Origin: Caenorhabditis elegans
Taxonomy: Eukaryota; Nematoda; Chromadorea; Rhabditida; Rhabditidae
NCBI RefSeq assembly: GCF_000002985.6
Contig: NC_003279.8
Location: 1 to 64,000 of the forward strand
Direction of reading: 5' to 3'
Length of the DNA stretch: 64,000 nt
In this document: positions 46,436-55,336 of the stretch, piece after piece
Position numbering within the stretch: position 1 is the stretch's first letter
How the letters are laid out: every line of letters begins with the position of its first letter
The notes under the pieces: generated by a model
What the model saw: only the letters and a program-made list of their open reading frames with translations
Told to the model about the DNA's origin: nothing
Database searches by the model: none
Position numbers and translations under genes: made by a program

Positions 46436-47471
46436 TATACGTAATATATTCTTGCAGAAAAAAGTACGATTATCAATGAAAAATAGCTGATAAGAGGCTT
46501 TTGTTTGAACTAACAGACGGAACGACTCCGGTTTAGTTCAAAAAATTCTAAAAACACGTTGTGTCAGGCTGTCTCATTGCGGTTTGATCTACGAAAAATG
46601 CGGGAATATTTTTCCAGAAAAATTGTGACGTCAGCACGCTCTTAACCATGCGAAACGAGATGAGATGTCTGCGTCTCTTTTCCCGCATTTTTCGAAGATC
46701 AAAACGAATGGGACTTTCTGACTCCACGTGTAAAAAGGGGTTACGACGGACCCTGGCCTAGAAATTAGGCGTGAAAATTCTCGGGCACTGGATGTAGTGA
46801 ACGCCCGCGATGAAAAATTGGGGGAAAATTAGGCTTTCTTTGCGAGAAAGATTAATTAAAAATGTTTTCCTTTGTCGAAAATAATTTTTAAAAAACACAC
46901 CACGTGTATTCAGCTCGACCAACGCCTCGAAAATTTTCAAAAAAGGCGGGAAAAATTAGTTGAATTCGCCAAGAGGAATTTCACCGCAGCGCGTGCAAAA
47001 ATTTCAGCATTTGCGCGTGACGGTGTTTGCACAAATTACACCGAATGGTCGAGCTGAAAACACGTGCACACTTTTAAATAAAACTAGAAAATAAATCCCA
47101 GGCCTGCAAATATTGCACACAAAACCGTAATCCCCTTCGCGCTAAACAACACGCGCAACGATGCTCCGCTTGGGGACAAGGAAAAATTAATTTAACTCGG
47201 GATTTTCATTAAAAAATTAGGTTTTTAGTTAATTTTTCGATGTTTTCACTGCGAAAAAGTGTTAAAATAACGATTTTTCAACCTATTTTCAATTAATCCG
47301 TGCAAAAAATCGTGTATTTCTCGAGTTTTGAAAGAAATTTATGAAAATCGGCATTTTTAATAATGGTTTTTCAAATAAAAATATAATTTTTCGGTGCAGA
47401 AAAGTCGTTGCTCGTACAGTTTTTTTAAAGCATTTTCACATCAAAATCCTCCATTTTTCCAGTAAATCGAT
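46436..47471. other. Intergenic and promoter region of the APC10-like gene
   Basis: This contains a GAGACGCAGAC-type repeat fragment (46615-46690), a small inverted repeat CACGTGTATTCAGCTCGACCA (about 46901-46921) mirrored by TGGTCGAGCTGAAAACACGTG (about 47046-47066), and AT-rich sequence up to the ATG. No other gene is seen. Confidence 0.55.
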
Positions 47472-49416
47472 ATGGAGTGCGACGAGACAAAGCTGAGCGA
47501 CGGCGCAAGCGGCTGGGTGCCGAGTATCCCGACAGATATCGATTCAAAAGACACACCGTTGCTCGATATATCTTCTCAGGCGATTTGGGCGCTTTCCAGT
47601 TGTAAAAGCGGTAAATTTTCCGACTTTCAAGGGAGAAAAGTGTAGAAAAATCGAAATTACTTCTTAAAAATCTCGTAAAAATCGAATTCTTTCAGGATTC
47701 GGCATCGACGAGCTCCTATCCGACAGTGTTGAGAAATATTGGCAAAGCGATGGCCCGCAGCCGCACACGATTCTTCTAGAATTCCAGAAAAAGACCGACG
47801 TGGCTATGATGATGTTCTATTTGGATTTTAAAAACGACGAGTCTTATACACCGTCAAAGTTAGCATTTTTGGCTTTTTCAAACGAAAAAATACAATGAAA
47901 CACTGAATATCTAGTTTTTTTCTCAATTTTTGCCTAAAAAACGGCGATTTTTCACTAGCTTTTCAATTAAAATTTGAACAAAAAGTTTTTTAAAGGAAAA
48001 ACATGAATTTCTAGCTTTTTCAGAGGTTTTCTATTAAAAAATAGAGATTTTTGTGATATCTGACTGAAAAATTACCAAACTGTCGATTTTTTTAAACTAT
48101 TTTTCACTTAAAATCTGCAATTTTTTTTTTCGAGGAAACATGTGAATTTCAAGCTTTTTCAGAGATTTTCTATGAAAAAGGTTCGTGCCGAGACCCATGT
48201 GCTTTTAAACTTCAGAATTTTCCCAATTTTGAAATTAAAAAGAGAATGAAAATTGATTTTCATGGAAAAATGCGTTTTTGGCCCAAAACCTCCAAAAAGT
48301 ACAAATATAGGTCGACTTTCAACTGTTTTAGATCAATTTTTTTGCAGAATTCAAGTAAAAATGGGTTCATCTCACCAGGATATATTTTTCCGTCAAACAC
48401 AAACATTCAACGAGCCCCAGGGATGGACATTTATCGATTTACGCGACAAAAATGGGAAACCGAATCGCGTTTTTTGGCTTCAAGTACAAGTTATTCAGAA
48501 TCATCAAAATGGGAGAGATACTCATATAAGGTAGAGGAATTGAGAATTTCAGAACGAAAATTGCCGAAAAAATGAAATTTTAGCGAATTTGAGTCGGAAA
48601 TTTCGAAATTTGATTGATTTTAAGCAAATTTCCAACTAAAATCTTGAAAATTTGATCTTTTTAGATAAATTTTTTTTTAATTTTGTGCTTTTCAAAAAAC
48701 CTCAAAAAACAATTAAAAATTGAAGTAAAATTAATTTTTCAACAATTTTTGAAAGGCCGAATTTTTGATTGAAAATTTTCACAATTTGTCCATTTTGTGG
48801 TGGGGCTTATTCCGAAAAATCGTTGTTTTTTTTTTCAAAAAAGTTATAAAAACTTTAAAATTGCCATGTAAAATATGTTTATTCTCAGACCTCGTAGGCA
48901 CGAAGCAGGCGTAGGTCGCCTCGCAATAAATTTGAAAATCTCAAGAAAAATCAATAAATTTGTGATTAATCAAAAAAATTTAATTTCCTGGTCCCAGCAC
49001 GAATGCTATTTTTCGAAAAAAAAAAAGAGGCGAGCCTAATATAGACCACGCCCACAAAATGGGCAAAAGTTTGATTTTTCAAAAAATCGAAACAAAAATT
49101 TTTCCAATTTTGTGAGATTTTAAAATTTCCGGTTTTTGGAAAATCGAAAAAAAATTTCTCGTTTTTTAATTTTCAAAAAAAATTGTGCCTAAAATTCAAA
49201 AAAAAAATCAATACTTTCTCAAAATTTCCAGAAAACAGTCCATTTTCCAGGCACGTTCGAGTCCTTGGACCCCAGCGATCTCGTGTCTCCACAACGAATC
49301 GAATATTCACCGGAGAACCACACGGACCGATTCCCGATAAAAATATCACTAATTTCGACGACGAGGATTTTGCCAATTTTATCGATCACTCACTTGTTCA
49401 CTTATCACTTCGTTAA
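47472..49416 (+). CDS. APC10 / DOC-domain subunit of the anaphase-promoting complex, four exons
   Basis: Exons 47472-47610, 47696-47858, 48348-48530 and 49251-49416 are in phase and give 651 bp, 216 aa. The DOC domain is clear: IWALSSCKSGFGIDELLSDS, EKYWQSDGPQPH, DFKNDESYTPSKIQVKMG and VQVIQNHQNGRDTHIRHV match APC10 (ANAPC10) almost throughout. APC10 is the APC/C subunit that, with Cdc20/Cdh1, recruits D-box substrates for ubiquitination. Its beta-sandwich fills residues ~30-170 here, followed by a charged tail ending SLR. The terminal Leu-Arg resembles the Ile-Arg tail by which vertebrate APC10 docks on APC3/CDC27. I recall another C. elegans gene being called apc-10, so this may be a paralogue. 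It is followed 505 bases later by pgs-1 on the same strand. Y48G1C.12 as recalled. Confidence 0.92.
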
Positions 49417-49838
49417 ATTTACCTCCAGTGATTCCAGATAATGAGCCAGTTTTGCATTGAAATTTAGTGCCAAAATATAGAAAATCGCATGATTTAACAT
49501 AAAATAGCGTTTCGAATTGAAACAATGGAAAAAAAGTGCTATGATGATTTTTTAACACTTTTAATTGTTCCAATTTGAAGTAAAATCTATTTTCAGATAA
49601 ATCAACTGATTTTCTATATTCTGCCACTAAAGCTTAAAAACTTGCCCTGCTGTCCTAACCTTCAAATTGTTCCCTGCAAATTTTATTATTCTTGTTTCAT
49701 ATTTTTGCGATTGCTTCGCGAGACCCAAACTCACACATTTACCTGTAAAATATAATCGAATAATTATTTATATATTTTCTGTAAATTTCCTTAGTATACT
49801 ATAAATTTTCTGATCTCTCTTCAAAAATCGCTAGAAAA

Positions 49839-49844
49839 AATAAA
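49839..49844 (+). promoter_or_regulatory. Polyadenylation signal AATAAA of the APC10-like gene
   Basis: AATAAA is placed for cleavage near 49860, only about 60 bases before the pgs-1 start. Confidence 0.75.
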
Positions 49845-49860
49845 CAAATGTCGGTTTAAA

Positions 49861-49920
49861 AATTCCTGGTAATTTACCTTCTATAGAAAATTTTTCGAAA
49901 AAAAAACCGAAGAAATTCAG
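49861..49920 (+). promoter_or_regulatory. Operon-type intercistronic region with Ur-like element
   Basis: About 60 bases separate the predicted 3' end of the APC10-like gene from the pgs-1 ATG. TACCTT at 49875-49880 fits the UAYYUU Ur element that directs SL2 trans-splicing, and GAAATTCAG ends immediately before the ATG at 49921. These are the expected parts of a C. elegans operon junction. Confidence 0.65.
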
Positions 49921-52900
49921 ATGGAAATTCCCGATCCCGAACTGCCGGGAATACCGATTGATCCGCAAGATTTGGAGATTCTAGACACGCCCACACGGTT
50001 TTACGAGAAGCTTTTAGTGCGTTTTTCGTGTCGGGACCCGGAAATTTGACATTTTTGGCGCGCGGCTTGTTAGACTCCAAACCTTTTCAAAGATTTTTTT
50101 TTCGAATTAAATAACATTCGTGCTTGGGCCCGGAAATTGAATTTTTGATTTGAAAACAATTTTTTTTGAGTCCAAAATTTTCAAAGTTTGTCCATTTTTG
50201 GCGCGTGGCCTAGTAGGATCCGCCCCTTCTAAATTTTTTTTGAGCAAGTTTTCTGAAGCATTGATTTCAAAAATTTTTTTTGGAAATTTCTGGTTTATTT
50301 TTCCGGTTTTTTTCCGAGTTGCTGTTTAAGTTTGGAGAAATTCCAGAATTTGTCAATTTTTGGGGCGTGGCTTTTTCAGTAAGCACAGTTTTTTTTTTTT
50401 GAAAAATTGAAATTTTCGCGGTGCGGTTCAAGAAAAACCACAAAAACTCAATGATTTTTTAACGAAAATTTCAAATTTCTTGCAAGACCTACTGCAATTT
50501 CGATTTTTAGAAACTTTTTGAAAAAAATCCGAATTTTCTGATTTAGCCCCGCCCCAAAAATGGAAAGATTTCCGAAAATTCGAACCAAAAGTTCGCAAAA
50601 ACTTGAATTTCTCTCACACAGATTGACGCGCTAATTTGAATTTTTCCAAAAATAAGCCCCGCCCCAAAAATGGACAAATTTTAAAAATTTTGAACCAAAT
50701 AAATTCAATTTTTTTTCGCTTTTTTCCGTTTTCGAACAAAAAATTCTAAAAATATATGGTTCTAGGCGGGGCTCAGGCACCCATCTACCTACTTAAAAAT
50801 GCGTTAAATTTCAGGAATTAACTGCATCAACCGAACGGCGTCTCGCATTGTGTAGTCTGTATTTGGGCGAAGGAGATCTCGAAAAAAATCTGATCGCTGC
50901 GATCCGAGAAAGATCCGAAAAATCCGAGATTGAAGTGACGATTCTGTTGGATTTTTTGCGCGGAACACGGACCAATTCAAGCGGCGAAAGTAGTGTAACA
51001 GTGCTGAAACCTATTTCGGAAAAGTCAAAAGTTGGTTTTTTTTGCAAAAAAAAATCGATAAATCGATAAAAACCGACAATTTTGAGAATTTTCATTTCAA
51101 ATTTGAGTCCCACATGCGCCTTTAAATATGGTGTACTGTAGTTTTAGCTCGAATGTTGAATTTCAAAAATTGAGAATAAAGAAATGTCGTGACGAGACCC
51201 ACAAATGTTTTGAAAAAAATTTTCAATTTCAAAAAAATGTAAAAAATTGGGAATTTCCCTCCAAAAGTTAAATTGGTTTAGTCACAAACTTTGAAATTTT
51301 GAAATAAAATTTTTTTCGGCTAAAAATAAGTATTTTTTAAAAACTATTTTGAAGAAAAAAAGTTAGGTCTCGCCACGATGTATCTTGTATATGTGTATCT
51401 AAATTGCCATGTCGTGACGAGACCCTCTCATATTTTACACTGCAACTTTTTCCTCACGAGGGACGAGGAAAAGTGGTTTCTAGGCCATGGCCGAGGGGCC
51501 GACAAGTTTCATCGGCCATTTATCTTGCTTTGTTTTCCGCCTGTTTTCTTTCGTTTTTCACAGCTTTTTCCCATTTTTTCTTATTAAAACTGATAAATAA
51601 ATATTTTTGCAGATGCCAAAACGATTTTCAAGTAAAAAAATCATGTATTCAGTGGGCAAGCAGCGGTGAAAGTGGGCATTGTAATATGATGGATTACGGG
51701 AATACAAAACCTAAACTTTTTCTGAAACATGATACATATGATGCTTAAATGCTGAGACTACCTGATTTTCATAACGAGACCGCTGAAAAAGTTTTGAGGT
51801 TTTCAAAATTCAACTTTTTGTGCGAAAATCTCGACTTTTTCACCGAAAAAGTTGAATTTTGGAAACCTCAAAACTTTTTCAGCGGTCTTGATATGAAAAT
51901 CAGGTAGCTTCAGCATCTAAGCAGCATATGTATCATGTTAAAGAAAAAGTTTAGGTTTTGTATTCCTGTAATCCATCATATTACATTGCCCACTTTCACC
52001 GCTGCTTGCCCACTGAATACATAATTTTTTCACTTGGAAATTGTTTTAGCATCTGCAAAAAATATTTATTTATCAGTTTTATTAAGAAAAAACGAAAAAA
52101 ATCAGTGAAAAACGAAAGAAGACAGGCGGAAAACAATACAAGATAAATGGCCGCTGAAACTTATCGGCCCCTCGGCCATGGCCTAGAAATCACTTTTCCT
52201 CGTCCCTCGTGAGGAAAAAGTTGCAGTGATTTTGCTCAAATAAAAAAATCCCCCAAAAACCGATAATTTCACCATTTATCAGATATATCTCTTCCACACA
52301 CCGGAGCTTAGTGGCTTAGTAAAACGAGTTCTTCCACAGCGAGCCGACGAGATTATCGGTCTCCAGCACATGAAATTATACATTTTTGATGACAATGTAT
52401 TGATTAGTGGGTTAGTTTTTTGTTTGCATGGGTCAGACTACAAACTACAAAAAGCCTAATTTCAGAGCAAATTTGTCGGATTCTTATTTTACTAATCGAA
52501 CGGATCGATATTTTCTATTCAGAAATTGCAAACCATTGGCAGATTTCTTCCACGAAATTATCAATGTTGTTGGTGAGTTGGCGATTGCGCTCCACCGCAC
52601 ACACTGTTCAATGGGGCTCGCTTGAACTGATAATTTTTTCTAAAAAATTACAAAAATTGTTTTAATTTGCCTTCAAAAAACCATCAGTTAATTAAAATTT
52701 TCTAAGCAAAAAATTATATACTTTCTAAAAAAATTGAATTTCCCGCGAAAATAATTTTTTCTGAGAAAATTTGAATTTTTCACCAAAATATTTTTTTCAA
52801 CATTTTTTACCACAAAATGAGGCGGGGCCTCGGTATACACGCTCAAAAAATCAAAAAATACTTGTAAATTTGACTACCAGCTATTTTTTTTTCGAAAAAA

Positions 52901-54360
52901 AAATCGAAAAGTAGGCCAGTTTTCGAAAAATTCTCGACAAAAATTCCGAAAAATGGGGCGGAGACCTGTGCGGTATTCGGCATTCGGCATATGCCGATGC
53001 CGGTTTTTGGAGCCCGTCATATGCCGTTATGCCGATTTGAAAATTCACGGCATATGCCGAAAATGCCGTTATGCCGAAAAATCCCGAATGCCGCACAAGT
53101 CTGGGCGGGACTTCAAAAACCACGCCCACAACAGAGAACAAAAATTTGGAGTGATGGTTTGCAATTCCCTCGCGCACTTTTTCTTGTTTTTTTTCAAAAA
53201 GATGAAAAAGCGCTCTACTGTACACGTTTTTTTTCGAATATTTTCATTAAAAATCCAATTTTCAGCCGACTCGAGCTTCATTGTCGAAAATGAGCAACTG
53301 GTGCCGAGCCCAAAATGTGATGTGCACCCATATTTAGGTAATCTGAAAGGATGGGTAACCTGAAATTTTTCCAAAAAAATTTTTTTTAAGGCTCCGCTCA
53401 TCTCTACCGAGAAATGCTCAAAACACGTGTGAATCGAGTTATCGAAAAATACAAAGAATCGCGAAAAACGTCGTCGAATTGCATGTCTGCTGACACGTGG
53501 ATTTACCCCGTTTTACAAATGGGGCTTTTGGGAATTCATCAGGAGTTTGAATTTTTGCAAAAACTTTTCTCACTGAAAAATCCGGAGCTCAAAATGACGA
53601 TGGCTTCGGGATATTTCAATTTTATTCGAGATTATGAGGAATCGATTCTGAAAGAAGGAGATTATCATTTGGATATTCTTACAGCTTCTCCTTTTGTAAG
53701 ATTTTTTTTGAGGGAAAAATATCTGAAATAAGTTCAAAAATTTCAAAATTGAATTTTTTCGAAATTTTTGTAGGAAATTTTGGTTAAAAAAAGTTTTCTC
53801 GAGAAATTTGAATTTCCCGCCAAATTTTTTCTGTGAAAATTTGATTTTCCCCTCAAACATGTTTTCTCATAAAATTTGAATTTCCCGTCAAAATGTTTCT
53901 GAGGAAGTTTGATTTTCTCATCAAAATTTTTCAAAATTTCCAGGCGAACGGATTCTTCGAATCAAATGGCTTCTCGAAATATATTCCACCACTATATTCC
54001 AACATTTCTGATCAATTTCTTCGAAAACGAGAAATCAACGGCCGATTGAATGTAAAAATGTTCGAATATCGAAGAGAAGAATGGACATTTCATGCAAAAG
54101 GTCTTTGGGCAGAACATAATAATCAATTAATGACATTAATTGGCTCATCAAATTACGGTTATCGATCGGTTCATCGAGATCTTGAAGCTCAAGTGATGGT
54201 TGTTACAAGAAATCCGACACTTATCGATCGATTGAAAGATGAGAAAAATCTATTATTCGAATATTCATCGATACTTGACATGGCTGCACTTCAACAACCG
54301 GAACATCATATTCCACCATTAGTTCGAGTTATTTCACGTCTTATTCGGAGTTTTTTGTAG
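49921..54360 (+). CDS. pgs-1: Phosphatidylglycerophosphate synthase (CDP-DAG:glycerol-3-P phosphatidyltransferase)
   Basis: Exons 49921-50016, 50815-51030, 52283-52410, 52466-52572, 53266-53337, 53391-53695 and 53944-54360 join in phase to 1341 bp, 446 aa. The protein is a PLD-superfamily PGS1. The first HKD motif is H133-x-K135-x4-D140 (QHMKLYIFDDNVLISG) followed by ANLSDSYFTNRTDRY. The second is H358-x-K360 (FHAKGLW) followed by LIGSSNYGYRSVHRDLEAQ. It makes phosphatidylglycerophosphate in mitochondria, the committed step to cardiolipin. SLYLGEGDLEKNL and DTWIYPVLQMG are further family landmarks. No clear mitochondrial presequence is seen. The second motif lacks an Asp at the usual place, as I recall for other PGS1 proteins. 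Intron 2 holds a ~790-bp palindrome. It is probably the second gene of an operon. Y48G1C.4 as recalled. Confidence 0.96.
51439..52227. mobile_element. Large palindrome (~390-bp arms) in pgs-1 intron 2
   Basis: ACTGCAACTTTTTCCTCACG at 51439 and its inverse ending at 52227 begin two arms that are almost identical, including TCTAGGCCATGGCCGAGGGG and ATGATACATATGATGCTTA. They meet near 51833 with hardly any loop. The left flank has a GTCGTGACGAGACCC remnant of the TCTCGACACGACA family. Frames 51378-51748 run through the left arm and are not genes. Confidence 0.9.
52970..53105. repeat. CGGCATATGCCG palindromic cluster in pgs-1 intron 4
   Basis: GTGCGGTATTCGGCATTCGG on the left and CCCGAATGCCGCAC on the right bracket several CGGCATATGCCG / ATGCCGTTATGCCG words. 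Confidence 0.85.
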
Positions 54361-54405
54361 ACGTTTTCCAATTTTTTATAGCGGAATAATAAGGTTTTTG
54401 ACTTT

Positions 54406-54411
54406 AATAAA
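54406..54411 (+). promoter_or_regulatory. Polyadenylation signal AATAAA of pgs-1
   Basis: AATAAA lies 46 bases after the stop codon, followed by a T-rich stretch. Confidence 0.8.
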
Positions 54412-54629
54412 TCTTTGTAGATTTCAGTTTTTTTGAAATGCAACATTTTGCCGAATTAGGCCATTTGACAATTTTTGGTCGTGTCACGGCGCGGTTTGCA
54501 GTAGAAAACTAAATGTATTTTGATTTGTTTTTTCGAAATATCCGAAAAACAACAAAAAAATCTGTTTTTTGTTGAAAAAAATGTTGCGAATTTCAGAAAA
54601 CGGCACTTTTCCGATTTCTGCCCCCTAGG

Positions 54630-54768
54630 GCTGTTATGAGGGACGTCCCCTATTGGGGGGCGGGGACGATCATTTGTCCCCCCATGGGGGACGGGGGCTC
54701 GTCCCCGTCCCCACGTCGGGGGACGGGGAGCGCCCCTTGTCCCCGATGGAACGAAAAGTCGTCCCCTT
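54630..54768. repeat. GGGGACG-rich low-complexity block
   Basis: Repeated GGGGACG / CGTCCCC words make this block very GC-rich and self-complementary. It resembles the CGGGACGTCCCG minisatellite of the hAT-type element in design, and TAGGGCTGTTATGAGGGACG may be one end of a similar element, but I could not find the other end. Confidence 0.7.
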
Positions 54769-54809
54769 TTAATTTTTGATTTATTTTAGATTTTCACTTC
54801 ATTTATTAC

Positions 54810-55002
54810 CGGTACAGAGAGTGTAGATAGTTAGAGAGTGCCAGACATCCGGGACCCAATGGAGCGGGGCGCGCGGAAGAGACGATTAGTGTCGATTTAC
54901 GAAATTTTCCTCGTTGTCATCATTTCGTAAATCGACACAAATCGTCTCTTCCGCTTGGGTCCCGGATGTCTGGCACTCTAACTATCTACACTCTCTGTAC
55001 CG
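54810..55002. mobile_element. Near-perfect palindrome (~80-bp arms)
   Basis: CGGTACAGAGAGTGTAGATA..GTGCCAGACATCCGGGACCC on the left is mirrored on the right, ending TATCTACACTCTCTGTACCG. The centre contains GTGTCGATTTACGAAATT and its inverse, a word shared with the TCGATTTACGGG repeat family. Confidence 0.9.
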
Positions 55003-55131
55003 ATAATAAAATATTTTTACGTGAATCTCGTTTCCACTAAGATGTGCGGGTGGATACCGTGGATATTCCACACAAAAAACGTGTCGCTTTAATAATTATG
55101 AAGCAAAATACAAACGCACATTCTTCACATT

Positions 55132-55191
55132 GGGTAAAGGGGGCGCGCTCCCCCTTTACCCGGGCGCCCCTTTTCGGGGGGGGGGGGGGGG
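55132..55191. repeat. Short palindrome followed by a G16 tract
   Basis: GGGTAAAGGGGG and CCCCCTTTACCC form a hairpin at 55132-55161. A run of sixteen G follows at 55176-55191. Both lie just beyond the 3' end of the phosphatase-like gene. Confidence 0.85.
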
Positions 55192-55307
55192 CGTATTACG
55201 GGAGGTTTTTTGAAAAATAATTTTTGAAATTTGTCAACTGTCGACAGCTGTCGTTCAATTAATGTTTTTTTTTCAAATCTCCATACAAAAATGTTCATAG
55301 TAAATTC

Positions 55308-55313
55308 TTTATC
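55308..55313 (-). promoter_or_regulatory. Possible polyadenylation signal GATAAA of the phosphatase-like gene
   Basis: The minus strand reads GATAAA 24 bases past the stop codon. No AATAAA is seen nearby, so a very short 3' UTR is implied. Confidence 0.4.
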
Positions 55314-55336
55314 AATATTGGGGTCCCTCACAAAGT

